Source of the DNA: an uncultured Acidobacteriota bacterium
GTDB taxonomy: Bacteria > Acidobacteriota > Terriglobia > Terriglobales > Acidobacteriaceae
Length of the DNA: 64,000 nt
Assembly (NCBI GenBank): GCA_903851035.1
Contig: CAINND010000097.1
Location: 37,380-101,379, forward strand
Reading direction: 5' to 3'
Below, piece by piece: positions 1 through 10,946 of the stretch. The translations under genes were made by a program, and so were the position numbers. The notes beneath the pieces are model-generated. The model worked only from the letters and a program-made list of their open reading frames with translations, was not told the origin of the DNA and made no database searches. Each line of letters begins with the position of its first letter. The first letter of the stretch is position 1.

Positions 1-341
1 AGCGCAAGAAGGCGCGGGTGAATGAGGAACTGTGCCTGGGCTGCGGCGTGTGCGTGCGCGGCTGCAAGACGAACTCCTTACAGCTTAAGGCGCGCGAGCG
101 GCGCGTGATTACCCCGGTGAACACGGCGCATCGCACGGTGCTGATGGCCATTGAGCGCGGCAAGCTGCAGGAGTTGATCTTTGATAACCATGCGCTGGCC
201 AGCCATCGCGCCATGGCGGCCATTCTTGGCGTCATTCTCAAGCTGCCGCCGATCAAACAGGTGATGGCCAGCCGGCAGATGAAGTCGCGCTACCTTGAGC
301 AGTTGCTAGCCAAACACAGCTTTGCGCATCGAGCTAACTAG
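1..341 (+). CDS. 4Fe-4S ferredoxin-type protein, C-terminal part
   Basis: The reading frame is already open at base 3 and ends at 341, so this is the 3' end of a longer gene whose start lies outside the window. The visible part begins with a classical [4Fe-4S] ligand set, CLGCGVCVRGCK (C-x2-C-x2-C-x3-C). About 85 residues follow that are rich in Leu, Lys and Arg and have no further cysteines. This suggests the cluster domain lies towards the C-terminus of an oxidoreductase or electron carrier. A GTG at 18 could start a short protein, but the frame continues upstream without a stop. The substrate or partner cannot be told from this fragment. Confidence 0.7.
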   Translation, partial: RKKARVNEELCLGCGVCVRGCKTNSLQLKARERRVITPVNTAHRTVLMAIERGKLQELIFDNHALASHRAMAAILGVILKLPPIKQVMASRQMKSRYLEQLLAKHSFAHRAN

Positions 342-455
342 TTATTCGAAATTGCGGCTGTGTTCTTTTTGGCGCGCTATAGGCAGAGACAAAAAGGCGG
401 CGAAGGGCAGAATGATTGCCACTTCCCCGCCGTGTTTTTGCGCCCGCTGCCCGGA

Positions 456-2168
456 CTAAACGTGAGGACGATACTCCGGTGCATGCGCCGTCGGAATCCA
501 CTCCTGCCGCGACTTTCGCGCCCGGGAGAGTTGCGCGCTGGAGACGCGGAAGACGCTGACGATCTCCTGCAGGCGCTGCGCCAGGGCGTTCAGGTGCTCG
601 CAGGCCTCGGCGGAAGAGTTGGCGGCCTGGCTGGCGTCGGTGGCCATGCCGGCAATACGTTGTGCGCTGCTTTGGATGTCTTCGGTGGCGCTGGCCTGTT
701 CGGTGGCCGCCGTGGCGATCTGGGTCACCATGTCTCCCACGCGGGTGGCCATGCCGATGATGCGCTCCAGCGACTCACCGGCCTTGCGCGAACCCTCCAA
801 ACCCTCTTCCACATCCTGCCGCCCCTCGTTCATGGCCTGTGCCGTGTTGCGTGATTCCTCCAGCACGACCTCCAGAATCTGAGCGATCTCCTTGGTGGCG
901 TTGGTGGTGCGCTCGGCGAGCTTGCGCACCTCGTCGGCTACAACGGCAAAGCCGCGCCCCTGTTCGCCGGCGCGCGCGGCCTCTATGGCGGCGTTGAGAG
1001 CCAGCAGATTGGTCTGGTCGGCAATGTCATCAATGACGGCGGCGATCTTGCCGACCTGCTGCGAGCTGTCGCCCAGCTTGGTGACTCGATCGGCAATGCG
1101 ATGGTTGCTGTCGGCTATGCGCTGCATGACCTGGAGCGTATGACTGACCAGCGTGCCGCCCTCCTTGGCCGTGCTGTTGGCGTCTTCGGCGGCGGTGGCG
1201 GCGGCCTGCGAGTGCTGGCTCACCTCCATGACAGTGGCCGACATTTCGTGAATGGCGGTGGCCACCATGTTGGTCTGGTCGGTCTGCTGGCGGCTGGTTT
1301 CGGCACTGTGCGCGGTGCCCTGGGAGATGCGCTCGCTGGCCTCGGCCAATTCGCCCGATGTGGCCGAGATGCGCTGCAGCAGCTCCTGCAACTGCTTTTG
1401 CATCCGGTTGACCGAGGCGGCAAGTTCGGCAAACTCATCACCACCGGCTTCCGCCAGTGGTTCGCCCGTCAAATCTCCTTCGGCGATTTGCTGTGCCCGC
1501 TCACGGAGCGCGGCGGCGTTGCGGCTGACGGCAATTGCCAGTCGCCAACTCACCACCGTGCTGATGAGCATCATCACCGCCATGCTGCCAAAGAGCCAGA
1601 GGATGGAGGTCTGCATGTCCTGCTGGATGTCGCCGAATATTTTGCCGGTGAGCGAATTATTCTGCTCCTGCAACTCGGTCAGCGCATTTCGCACGGCAGT
1701 GGCCTGCGGCAGCACGCTGCGCATAATGGCCAGGGCCTGCTTGCCGTCGCCGCGGCGTGCGGCCTCAATGGCCCGGTGTTCAGCCTCGTGCATGATGGGC
1801 AGGTTTTCGGCGATAACGTGTGCGCGCTTTTTATTGTCTTCCTTCTGGAAGCCCTTGGACATCTCCACCAGTTTGGCGGCGCGCGCATCCACTATGGCTG
1901 CGGCTTTTTCGTAGCGCTCCACGTCCAGCGCGAATTGCTGCGGGTTGTCATGGTCAAGAACAGTGTCACGCAGCACCATTCGATAAAGGTTCATCGAGGC
2001 GATGGCATCGGAGAAGTTCTGTGCGGCGGGCCATTTAATGTCCACAACCATCTGCTGCCAGGTCAGAGCGTCACGCATATGCAGGTACACGCTGACGTTG
2101 GCAATGCCTGCCAGCAGCAGGACAATCAGGGTAAGCGACCAGATTTTGCGGCCGATAGTGAATTTCAT
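456..2168 (-). CDS. methyl-accepting chemotaxis protein (4HB-HAMP-MCP signal)
   Basis: A 570-aa transmembrane chemoreceptor. The N-terminus has one membrane helix (about residues 9-29). A helical ligand-binding region of the four-helix-bundle type follows (about 30-185), then a second membrane helix (about 188-210), a HAMP segment with its typical AEGDLTGEP stretch, and a long coiled signalling domain. The hairpin tip that contacts CheA/CheW is clearly present around '[19 protein letters not shown]', followed by [14 protein letters not shown]. There is no CheR-binding pentapeptide at the C-terminus. It would sense a small ligand in the periplasm and control CheA activity. No other che genes are nearby, so the ligand is unknown. 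Family assignment is secure. Confidence 0.95.
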   Translation of the reverse strand: MKFTIGRKIWSLTLIVLLLAGIANVSVYLHMRDALTWQQMVVDIKWPAAQNFSDAIASMNLYRMVLRDTVLDHDNPQQFALDVERYEKAAAIVDARAAKLVEMSKGFQKEDNKKRAHVIAENLPIMHEAEHRAIEAARRGDGKQALAIMRSVLPQATAVRNALTELQEQNNSLTGKIFGDIQQDMQTSILWLFGSMAVMMLISTVVSWRLAIAVSRNAAALRERAQQIAEGDLTGEPLAEAGGDEFAELAASVNRMQKQLQELLQRISATSGELAEASERISQGTAHSAETSRQQTDQTNMVATAIHEMSATVMEVSQHSQAAATAAEDANSTAKEGGTLVSHTLQVMQRIADSNHRIADRVTKLGDSSQQVGKIAAVIDDIADQTNLLALNAAIEAARAGEQGRGFAVVADEVRKLAERTTNATKEIAQILEVVLEESRNTAQAMNEGRQDVEEGLEGSRKAGESLERIIGMATRVGDMVTQIATAATEQASATEDIQSSAQRIAGMATDASQAANSSAEACEHLNALAQRLQEIVSVFRVSSAQLSRARKSRQEWIPTAHAPEYRPHV

Positions 2169-2249
2169 CGGGTACTCCCAAAGGGGAGTGAGTAGCTAGC
2201 CTCCCCTTGGGGGTCTATCGGCGGGTGGGCGCCATGGCTTGAGGCGGGC

Positions 2250-3986
2250 TCAGCTATCCAGGCGGTAGCGGCCCTCGGCCAGGCGGAAGAGCGGCTTCCA
2301 CAGCAGGCGGTTGACGGTCACCACCAGGGCGGCCATCACGACGGTGGAGAGCAACAGAAGCCTTCCGTTGCCACTGTCATTGGCCAGGCTGATCTGCGCG
2401 CCGAGGCCGAGTGTGGTGTAGGTGTGGTCGTTCATGCGGAAGTATTCGGCAACGATGCTGGCGTTCCAGGCGCCGCCGCTGGCGGTGATGAGCCCGGTAA
2501 CCAGGTAAGGGAAGATGCCAGGCAGGATGACCGTCATCCAGCGCTCGCGACGGTCAAAGCGGAAGATGCTGGAGACATCGCGCAGGTCGCTGGGGATGGC
2601 CAGGGCTCCGGCGATGACGTTGAAGAGGATGTACCACTGCGTGCCCAGCAGCATCAACACGATGCTGGCCGTGTTGATGCCGCCGCCCATCTCGATGATG
2701 GCCAGCAGAATCATCGGAAACAGGGCGGTGGCCGGAACACTGGCGGCAATCTGCGCAAGCGGCTGCGCATAGCGTGCAAATTTTGGCTGGAAGCCGATGG
2801 CGACGCCCGCAGGAACGCACCAGGCCAGCGCCAGTAGAAGAGATAGCGTTACACGCGTGAAGGTAGCTCCGGCGGCGCGCAGGGTTAACACCAACTCGGC
2901 GTGGGTCACCGAGGTCAGCAGGATGACGGCTTTTCCGGTGGCGTAGAGGGAGACACATCCAGCGGCGGCAAACAGCACGATGGGCAACGCGCGGCGCAGC
3001 CAGCCCTGCTGCGCCGGTTCTTCACTTACCACGCCGCGATTGGCAAAGTGCTGTATCAGCCTCTCCCCGATAGGGGCAACCACGCGGCGCTGGAAGGCGT
3101 GCACCATGGTGGAGTTGCGGAGCATGGAGAGCAGCGGCGAACGGGGCGGCGTGGACTGCTCCACCTGCTCGAACTTGAATTTGTCGCTCCAGGAAATCAA
3201 AGGCCGCCACACCAACTGGTCAAGCATGACGATGACCGCAATCAGCGCCGTCAGCCCCCAGAACATCGCCGGTTTGTCGGCGTGATCGGCTGCTGTCTTC
3301 AGGTAGCTGCCAATGCCCGGCAGGCGGAAATCGCGGTTGTTGAGCACGAACATCTCGCACAGCATCAGGGCGAACCAGCCCTGCGCGATGCTGACCATCG
3401 AGTTCCACACCAGGCCGATGGCACTAAAGGGCAGCTCCAACTGGAAGAAGCGCTGCCACGGGCTGAAGCCGTAGATCTCCGTGGCCTCGCGCAGCTCGCG
3501 CGGAATGGCCTTGAGCGAGGAGTAGAAGCTGAAGGCGATATTCCACACCTGGCCGGTGAAGATCAAAAGGATCGAGCCAAGCTCCAGCCCCAACTGACGA
3601 TGCGGAAAGATGGCCACCGTGGCCAGCATGACGCCGGGCAAAAAGCTCAACACCGGAATGGACTGAAGGATGTCCAGCACGGCGATCAGGAAGGATTCAG
3701 CGCGCTTGTGATAGGCCGCGATGTAGCCGTAGCTGAGGGCGAAGATCAGGCTGAGGACGTAGGCAACGCCCATCCTGACGAGCGAGTAAAAGGCATACAG
3801 CGGCAGGTAGCGCGGCGAACGCTCAATCACTGCCTCCGCCACCGGGGCGGTAAACCAGTAGCGGGTGACGAACGAGAGCGCGTAGAAAATGGCAACCACA
3901 CCGCAGAAGACGGCGGCATCCATCAGCACGGGCCAGTTGCGGTCGCCGGCCGTGGACTGCGCGAAGGTTCGCTGGCGGCTGCTCAC
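2250..3986 (-). CDS. ABC transporter, double permease (NitT/TauT type)
   Basis: A 578-aa inner-membrane protein made of two BPD-transport permease modules in tandem (about residues 60-270 and 330-570). Each has several membrane helices. The EAA-like cytoplasmic loops that dock to the ATPase are visible: 'IPRELREATEIYGFSPWQRF' in the first half and 'IPSDLRDVSSIFRFDRRER' in the second. The family is that of nitrate, sulfonate, taurine or bicarbonate importers, where such fused permeases occur. The start codon overlaps the stop of the upstream ATPase gene by 4 bp (ATGA), so the two are translationally coupled. No substrate-binding protein lies beside them, so the substrate cannot be assigned. 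Confidence 0.9.
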   Translation of the reverse strand: MSSRQRTFAQSTAGDRNWPVLMDAAVFCGVVAIFYALSFVTRYWFTAPVAEAVIERSPRYLPLYAFYSLVRMGVAYVLSLIFALSYGYIAAYHKRAESFLIAVLDILQSIPVLSFLPGVMLATVAIFPHRQLGLELGSILLIFTGQVWNIAFSFYSSLKAIPRELREATEIYGFSPWQRFFQLELPFSAIGLVWNSMVSIAQGWFALMLCEMFVLNNRDFRLPGIGSYLKTAADHADKPAMFWGLTALIAVIVMLDQLVWRPLISWSDKFKFEQVEQSTPPRSPLLSMLRNSTMVHAFQRRVVAPIGERLIQHFANRGVVSEEPAQQGWLRRALPIVLFAAAGCVSLYATGKAVILLTSVTHAELVLTLRAAGATFTRVTLSLLLALAWCVPAGVAIGFQPKFARYAQPLAQIAASVPATALFPMILLAIIEMGGGINTASIVLMLLGTQWYILFNVIAGALAIPSDLRDVSSIFRFDRRERWMTVILPGIFPYLVTGLITASGGAWNASIVAEYFRMNDHTYTTLGLGAQISLANDSGNGRLLLLSTVVMAALVVTVNRLLWKPLFRLAEGRYRLDS

Positions 3987-5317
3987 TGTGCCGGGGCCTC
4001 CGTAACGGGCTCGGCGGTGTGCAGATACAGGCGCTGGCGGTCGGCATCGTACTCAAAGAGCTCAGCGTAGCGGCCCCAGATGATGGCCGTCTCCATCTGC
4101 CGGCTGGATTCCTCGGGGGTAAAGTGCTCGTCGAGCAGATCGGTGAAAAGCTCTTCCGGCGCGGAGTGGTCGCGCTTGGCCTCAAGGGTGCGTGTAATCT
4201 GCCGTAGCAGGGTGACGTTGGTGAGCGCGGCCTGGCGGAAAAGCTCCTTGCGGCGGAGGATTTCGGCGGCGGCGAAGTCATGGCCCTCAGGCGTAATCTG
4301 CGCGTCACCCTCTTCCACCTTCAGGAAGCCGAGCTGGCGGGCGGCGTCCACAATGGGCAGCAGGTCGTCGAGTTCGAAGCTCAGGTCATCGGCCAGGCGA
4401 TACATGTCTTCGCGGCCGTTGGGGCTTTCGTCAATCAGTTCCAACAGGCCGGCGATGCCGCCGGGGCGGGCGTGAGCCAAAATCTCATAGGTGCGCGCTG
4501 GTGTGGCCGGGTGCAGCAGAGCTTCGCTGGGCAACTGTGGGGTGGCCTTTTGCGAGGGCGAGGTCAGCACCTTGTAGATGTAATCCACGTAGTTGGTGAA
4601 CTCCGGGGACTTGCGGTCGCGCGGGCGCGGCAGCACAAGGTCGAAGTCCGTGCGGATGCCGCCGGGATTCTTACCCAGCACAATGATGCGGTCGGCCAGC
4701 AGCACCGCCTCCTCAATGTTGTGCGTCACCAGGAAGATGGCGCGCGTCGGGATGGCTTTCTTGCCCCACAGCTCCAGCAGTTCGCCGCGGAGGTTCTCTG
4801 CGGTCAGCACGTCCAGGGCGCTGAAGGGCTCATCCATGAAGAGCACCTCGGGCTCGACCACGAGGGCGCGGGCAAAGCCGACGCGCTGCTTCATGCCGCC
4901 GCTGAGTTCCTTGGGGTAGGCCTGCTCGAAGCCATCGAGTCCGACCGTGTCCAGGATTTTCAGGCTGCGCTTGCGGCGCTCAAAGGACGAGACACCGTGG
5001 GCTTTGAGCGGGGCCTCGACGTTTTCGTACACGGTGAGCCAGGGAAAGAGCGCGAAGCTCTGGAAGACGATGCCGACGTTGGGTGCGCACTCCTGCATCG
5101 GCTTTCCGTGCCACAGCACGCGGCCGCTGGTCGGCTGGGTGAGGCCGGTCATGATGCGCAGCAGAGTGCTTTTGCCGCAGCCCGAAGGGCCCAGCAAGGC
5201 GACAATCTTGCCGGGCTCAATGGCCAGGCTGTCGACGGAGATGGTGGGAGGCGCGCCGGCTACCGGCTCACCGTAAAACTTCTCGATCTTTTCGGCCTGG
5301 ATGATGGCTTCCGGCAT
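3983..5317 (-). CDS. ABC transporter ATPase with C-terminal AAA-associated domain
   Basis: A 444-aa ABC ATPase of the NitT/TauT group. The N-terminal 260 residues carry Walker A (GPSGCGKST), the signature LSGGMKQRV, Walker B (VLFMDEPFSALD) and the switch His in LVTHNIEEA. The remaining 180 residues are an extra winged-helix-like region known as the AAA-associated domain, found in a subset of nitrate/sulfonate-type ATPases and thought to be regulatory. It is the first gene of a two-gene operon with the double permease. Upstream, 185 bp separate it from glgC on the same strand, with a terminator between them, so it is transcribed on its own. Confidence 0.92.
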   Translation of the reverse strand: MPEAIIQAEKIEKFYGEPVAGAPPTISVDSLAIEPGKIVALLGPSGCGKSTLLRIMTGLTQPTSGRVLWHGKPMQECAPNVGIVFQSFALFPWLTVYENVEAPLKAHGVSSFERRKRSLKILDTVGLDGFEQAYPKELSGGMKQRVGFARALVVEPEVLFMDEPFSALDVLTAENLRGELLELWGKKAIPTRAIFLVTHNIEEAVLLADRIIVLGKNPGGIRTDFDLVLPRPRDRKSPEFTNYVDYIYKVLTSPSQKATPQLPSEALLHPATPARTYEILAHARPGGIAGLLELIDESPNGREDMYRLADDLSFELDDLLPIVDAARQLGFLKVEEGDAQITPEGHDFAAAEILRRKELFRQAALTNVTLLRQITRTLEAKRDHSAPEELFTDLLDEHFTPEESSRQMETAIIWGRYAELFEYDADRQRLYLHTAEPVTEAPAQ

Positions 5318-5451
5318 CGTATGCCTCGTGTTGCATCCTCAGGTGCAGGAATGAGTTGCGGCCGCAGCCGCCTACTTAATCTTTCCTCCCCAAGATACCA
5401 GCCGAATGTGAAGAAATGAGGACAAAGTGAACGCCTGACGCGAAAAAGAAA

Positions 5452-5477
5452 GCCCCGGAGGCAATTTGCTCCGGGGC
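5452..5477 (-). terminator. intrinsic terminator of glgC
   Basis: GCCCCGGAG and CTCCGGGGC form a 9-bp GC-rich stem around an 8-base loop. On the minus strand the stem is followed by CTTTCTTTTTCG. It lies 25 bases past the glgC stop. Confidence 0.85.
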
Positions 5478-5501
5478 CTGAGCTTTGAGGTTGTCAGTCG
5501 T

Positions 5502-6755
5502 TTAGTCACTGGTGTAGTAGTCCACGGCGATGGGGTGCTCAAAGAGCGAGTAATCGCGCGTGACCACGGTGATGCCACTATCGGTGACGAAGTATTTCTG
5601 ACGGTCGGCGGCCGTGTCATAGCCGATGACCGTGCCCTCGGGGATCTCCACGTGGCGGTCGATGATCGTCTTGCGGATGCGGCAGTGGCGGCCGATGTTG
5701 ACGTGGCTGAACAGAATGCTGGAATCCACCTCGGCGTAGCTGTTGACGCGCACGTCAGGCGAGAGCACGCTGTCGCGCACGGCGCCGCCGCTGATGATGC
5801 ATCCCTGGCTGATGACCGAATCATAGGCCACGCCGGCGCGTCCGGCCTCGGCAAAGACAAACTTGGCCGGGGGATACTGCCGCTGGTAGCCGCGGATGGG
5901 CCAGCTCTGGTCGTACAGATTGAAGACCGGCGATACGGAGGCCACGTCCATGTTGGCCTCGTAGTAGGCTTCCAGGGTTCCCACGTCGCGCCAATAGAGG
6001 GCTTCCTTATGGTTCTCGTCCACAAAGTTGAAGGAGTACACCTTCAGGTCATCCACCATGTGGGGCAGGATGTTGTAGCCGAAATCATGGCGTGACTCGG
6101 GATCCTCGGCGTCCTTGAGCAGGGCGGGGATGAGCACGTCAGTGTTGAACAGGTAGATGCCCATCGATGCCGAGATCATCTCCGAGTTGTAAGGCGAGCG
6201 CAGGTCGGTCTTCTTCGGCTTCTCCTGGAAGCCGGTGACGCGGCCATCCTTGGCAACTTCCACCACGCCGAAGTTACGCGACTCGCTGGGGTCGATCAGG
6301 ATGGTGGCCAGCGTCACGTCCGCCCCGGACTGCTTGTGCTGCTCAAGCATCAGCTCGTAGTTCATCTTGTAAATGTGGTCGCCGCTGAGGATGAGCGTGT
6401 ACTTGGACTGCTCGCTGCCGATGGAGTAGATGTTCTGATAAACGGCGTCGGCGGTGCCCTTGTACCAGTCGTCGCTGACGCGCTTCATCGGCGGCAGAAT
6501 TTCAATGAACTCGCCCAGTTCGCTGGCCACGCACTGCCACGCTTCGCGGATGTGGCGGTTGAGCGAAAGCGCCTTGTACTGGGTGAGGATGTAAACCTTG
6601 CGCAGGTTGGAGTTGATGCAGTTGGAAAGCGTGACGTCAATGATGCGGTAGATGCCGCCGAAGGTAACGGCCGGCTTGGCGCGATCGCGGGTCAGCGGAA
6701 AGAGCCTTTCGCCCGCGCCGCCCGCCAGTAATACTCCCAGTGTGTCTTTCATCAT
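5502..6755 (-). CDS. glgC: glucose-1-phosphate adenylyltransferase
   Basis: This 417-aa enzyme makes ADP-glucose from glucose-1-phosphate and ATP, the committed step of glycogen synthesis. The N-terminal nucleotidyltransferase domain begins with LLAGGAGERLFPLTRDRAKP, the pyrophosphorylase signature. FGGIYRIIDVTLSN and the allosteric or substrate motifs IYKMNY and EKP follow. The C-terminal third has the hexapeptide-repeat pattern of a left-handed beta-helix (for example SVISQGCIISGG). Length matches bacterial GlgC. Two ATGs lie together at the start. An SD-like AGGACAGG and a 16-bp palindrome lie directly upstream. It stands alone, without other glycogen genes, and has its own terminator. Confidence 0.97.
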   Translation of the reverse strand: MMKDTLGVLLAGGAGERLFPLTRDRAKPAVTFGGIYRIIDVTLSNCINSNLRKVYILTQYKALSLNRHIREAWQCVASELGEFIEILPPMKRVSDDWYKGTADAVYQNIYSIGSEQSKYTLILSGDHIYKMNYELMLEQHKQSGADVTLATILIDPSESRNFGVVEVAKDGRVTGFQEKPKKTDLRSPYNSEMISASMGIYLFNTDVLIPALLKDAEDPESRHDFGYNILPHMVDDLKVYSFNFVDENHKEALYWRDVGTLEAYYEANMDVASVSPVFNLYDQSWPIRGYQRQYPPAKFVFAEAGRAGVAYDSVISQGCIISGGAVRDSVLSPDVRVNSYAEVDSSILFSHVNIGRHCRIRKTIIDRHVEIPEGTVIGYDTAADRQKYFVTDSGITVVTRDYSLFEHPIAVDYYTSD

Positions 6756-6764
6756 CCTGTCCTG

Positions 6765-6780
6765 GCCGGCCGCGGCCGGC
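6765..6780. repeat. 16-bp perfect palindrome in the glgC 5' leader
   Basis: GCCGGCCGCGGCCGGC is its own reverse complement. It lies about 10 bases upstream of the glgC start, next to the AGGACAGG ribosome-binding site on the minus strand. It could be an operator or an RNA hairpin that hinders initiation. No binding protein is implied by the sequence. Confidence 0.5.
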
Positions 6781-6987
6781 GATAAAAGAGCGTATGAAAC
6801 AGTACTGCAACATCAGAGTGATGCCTGCCAGCGAGCCTTTGCGGATGAATCCGCGAACCGGCACTGCGGAGAGCAACAGAGGATGGTAGCACAGGAATTC
6901 CACCACGTCCGGCATGGGATTTTGGGTGGCTGATGAATGTGACGCTGGCACTCCCGGGGCGGCTGGCGAGGGCGTTACAATGTGCAT

Positions 6988-7368
6988 ATGAGTGATCTAG
7001 GCCCACAACGGAGTCCGCTGACCTGGTCCCAACTGCTGGGCAAAGGGGCTGGGAAACTATTCCGCAGGGCAAAGGGAGAGCCCGGCCGAAACCAGCGCTG
7101 GTTTCATGGTTTGCGCTCCGGCGCCGGAGCCTTCTGGCAGGCGGTCAGTCATACTCTGCACCTGCTTTTTCTGGAAGTCAGCGGTGTCATATTCCTTGTC
7201 TTCACGGTGGCCATTGCCGCGACTTTTCTGCGGGAATGGCACAGGTACTCCGCACATCAAAGTGGCGTGGAGCGGGTTGTTGTGGCGGGGGTCCTCAGCG
7301 CCATGTTTTTCTATTTCGGATTGAGTTCTTTCTGGCGCGCCAGCCGCAAGCGCTCGGGCTCTTCCTGA
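6988..7368 (+). CDS. small membrane protein of unknown function
   Basis: A 126-aa protein that I do not recognise. A basic N-terminal half (about residues 1-50, many Lys/Arg) is followed by two hydrophobic helices (about 58-80 and 93-112) and a short basic tail ending RASRKRSGSS. A GTG two codons upstream at 6982 could also be the start. No convincing Shine-Dalgarno sequence precedes either. It is divergent from glgC. The two-helix hairpin with positive ends suggests a small inner-membrane protein with both ends in the cytoplasm. Confidence 0.65.
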   Translation: MSDLGPQRSPLTWSQLLGKGAGKLFRRAKGEPGRNQRWFHGLRSGAGAFWQAVSHTLHLLFLEVSGVIFLVFTVAIAATFLREWHRYSAHQSGVERVVVAGVLSAMFFYFGLSSFWRASRKRSGSS

Positions 7369-7473
7369 AATCTCTTATCAAGTATTCAAAAGCCACACAG
7401 TCGCTAGGTGGATACCCGGTGGCGCTGAACCTTCATTAATTGCATGGCATAAATGCAGGACCAGGGCGGCACG

Positions 7474-7926
7474 TTAACGCGGACAGGGCGCCGGCTGGCC
7501 ATTCTCATAACAGCGCACAATCACGGGACGCTCGCGCTCACGGCGCTCTTCGCGCTCGGCCTCGGTCAACAGCATCATGCTGTGCACACCGCACCGAACC
7601 TCTTTTGGCAACCCGGGACTGCTGACGATAAGTTCGCTGACGGCCAGCCGGATCATCACCTCTTCACCCACCATCAACAGCACCTGTTTGTGGGGGCGGA
7701 TGACGTAACTGACCTTCTTGGTGCGCAGTTCGTATTCCAGGCAACCGCCTTCATTCGCAGCCACCATTGGCGTAGCCATGCCCGGCGGAAGGCCGCGGCC
7801 CTGGCCGGAATCCTCGCATGGCACTTTGCGCATAACGTGGACGATGGCGCGCTCCATGCCTCCGGCCAGGCCGAGGGCAGGCAGAGAACAGCAGAAGAGG
7901 ACGAACAGCAGGCAGAAGCGTTTCAC
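7474..7926 (-). CDS. secreted small protein of unknown function
   Basis: A 150-aa protein starting at GTG, with AGGAGAG seven bases upstream. Residues 1-20 are a typical signal peptide (basic MKR, then a hydrophobic stretch rich in Leu, Phe and Cys). The mature part has four cysteines (in VPCED, GGCLEY, VRCGV and VRCYE, with one more near the end), which could form disulfides in the periplasm. A strongly charged stretch (EAEREERRERER) lies near the C-terminus. No family is recognised. It is transcribed away from the metY leader region. Confidence 0.7.
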   Translation of the reverse strand: MKRFCLLFVLFCCSLPALGLAGGMERAIVHVMRKVPCEDSGQGRGLPPGMATPMVAANEGGCLEYELRTKKVSYVIRPHKQVLLMVGEEVMIRLAVSELIVSSPGLPKEVRCGVHSMMLLTEAEREERRERERPVIVRCYENGQPAPCPR

Positions 7927-7995
7927 GGGACACTCTCCTGCCTATACATCGGCAGCCTGCTGGAAAACATGAAACTAGCGCAATTCACTCGCCGC

Positions 7996-8025
7996 TTGAC
8001 ACTGTCAGCGTCACTCAGGTACAAA
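7996..8025 (+). promoter_or_regulatory. probable sigma-70 promoter of the met leader
   Basis: A perfect -35 box TTGACA (7996-8001) is followed after 18 bases by TACAAA (8020-8025), a 4/6 match to the -10 box. Transcription would start near 8032, at or beside the ATG of the leader ORF, which would make that mRNA leaderless. This is a pattern match only. Confidence 0.5.
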
Positions 8026-8039
8026 CAACGGATGCAACT

Positions 8040-9584
<1,545 letters not shown>

Positions 9585-9586
9585 CC

Positions 9587-10744
9587 ATGGCCATCGAAAT
9601 CAAAAACCGTCTGCATCTCACACAAGGCACGGTGGACATCACACGCACGGCGCCTTTTGCCCTTGAGATTGGCCGCACGCTGCCCAAGGTCGAGCTGCGC
9701 TATGCCATGTATGGCGAACCCGACGCGGACTGTAGCAACGTGTCACTGGTCTGCCACGCGCTCAGCGGCAGCTCGCGGGTGGATCAGTGGTGGCCGGAGC
9801 TGCTGGAGACGATCTTCGACCTCGAGCGCGAGTGCGTCGTCTGCTTCAACGTCATCGGCGGCTGTTACGGCTCTACCAGCGCCGCCAGCATCAATCCGGA
9901 GACCGGTCGCGTTTACGGCGGCCAGTTTCCGCAGGTGACGGTACGCGATTGGGTGCGGGCGGAAAAACTGGCGCTGGAAGAGCTGGGCATCACTCACATC
10001 CGCACCGCCATCGGGCCATCGCTGGGCGGAATGCAGGCCCTGCAATGGGCGGTCGAATATCCCGAATGGGTGGAGAAGGTCATTGCCATGGGCACCACGC
10101 CGCTCAACGCACTTGGCATCGGACTCAACCACTTGCAGCGCGAAGCCATTCGCCTGGATCCTGAATTCCACGGTGGAGATTATTACGACGGCCCCGGCCC
10201 GCGCACAGGGTTGGCAACCGCACGCGGCATTGCCATGACCACTTACAAGTCGAGCGAGCTCTTCCATGCACGCCACGGCCGCCATCCCGACCGCAAGGGT
10301 ACAGCTCCCTGGCAGCGCGAGAGCGGCCGCTTCGACATCGCCGGCTACCTCGATTACCAGGGAAAGATCTTCTGGCAGCGCTTTGACGCCAATGCCTATC
10401 TGGCCGTCATCCGCGCCATGGACCTGTGGGACCCGCAGCGCGACTGGCAGGGAGAAGCCTGGCAGCGTGTGCAGGCCAAGGTGCTTCTCTTCGGCATCAG
10501 CAGCGACGTGCTTTTTCCCGATGCCGAGGTAAAGTGCTTTGCCGAGGAACTTCGCAGCGCCGGCGTCGATTGCCGGTATGAGAGCATCGAGAGCGCGCAC
10601 GGGCATGACAGCTTTCTGGCCGAGCCCGATAAGCTGGTGCACCTGCTGCGCGAATTCGTCGGCTGGGAGGCCCCGCTGGGGGCAAGCTTTCGCAACTCTT
10701 CCGGCGGAGAAGGGTTGAAGCAGGCTGGCGGCAACGTCGCCTGA
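9587..10744 (+). CDS. metX: homoserine O-acetyltransferase
   Basis: A 385-aa alpha/beta-hydrolase-fold enzyme that transfers acetyl from acetyl-CoA to homoserine. The family hallmarks are visible: CHALSGSSRVDQWWPELL near residue 47, the nucleophile serine in IGPSLGGMQALQW, the catalytic aspartate region SSDVLFPDAE, and the histidine in SAHGHDSFL. Length agrees with bacterial MetX. It lies 2 bp after metY and ends before a strong terminator, so the operon is just these two genes. The product feeds directly into MetY. Confidence 0.96.
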   Translation: MAIEIKNRLHLTQGTVDITRTAPFALEIGRTLPKVELRYAMYGEPDADCSNVSLVCHALSGSSRVDQWWPELLETIFDLERECVVCFNVIGGCYGSTSAASINPETGRVYGGQFPQVTVRDWVRAEKLALEELGITHIRTAIGPSLGGMQALQWAVEYPEWVEKVIAMGTTPLNALGIGLNHLQREAIRLDPEFHGGDYYDGPGPRTGLATARGIAMTTYKSSELFHARHGRHPDRKGTAPWQRESGRFDIAGYLDYQGKIFWQRFDANAYLAVIRAMDLWDPQRDWQGEAWQRVQAKVLLFGISSDVLFPDAEVKCFAEELRSAGVDCRYESIESAHGHDSFLAEPDKLVHLLREFVGWEAPLGASFRNSSGGEGLKQAGGNVA

Positions 10745-10771
10745 ATCGCCCGGGCACACTTCACAGTTAAG

Positions 10772-10818
10772 TAAGGCCTCCGGCTGCATTCTAAGACGCG
10801 GAGGCCTTAGCTTTTTTT
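10772..10818 (+). terminator. intrinsic terminator of metY-metX
   Basis: TAAGGCCTCCG (10772-10782) pairs over 11 bp with CGGAGGCCTTA (10799-10809). GC plus a run of seven T follows. Confidence 0.92.
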
Positions 10819-10946
10819 GCTTATCCCGTCCGGGAATTTGACACGCGGTCGGCCTTCTAATTAGCGTCTGAAACATGGCCCGTCACTGCCTGTTGCATCG
10901 GCTGTTTCACGGGCTTGCAAGGATCAAAGAACGGGAGATCGTGGCG

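Noticed and set aside
1101-2195. Long plus-strand frame opposite the chemotaxis receptor gene
   Set aside because: A shadow of the receptor's reading frame in GC-rich DNA; its product has no domain.
2901-4070. Long plus-strand frame opposite the ABC permease gene
   Set aside because: Shadow frame; the opposite strand has the permease with clear helices and EAA loops.
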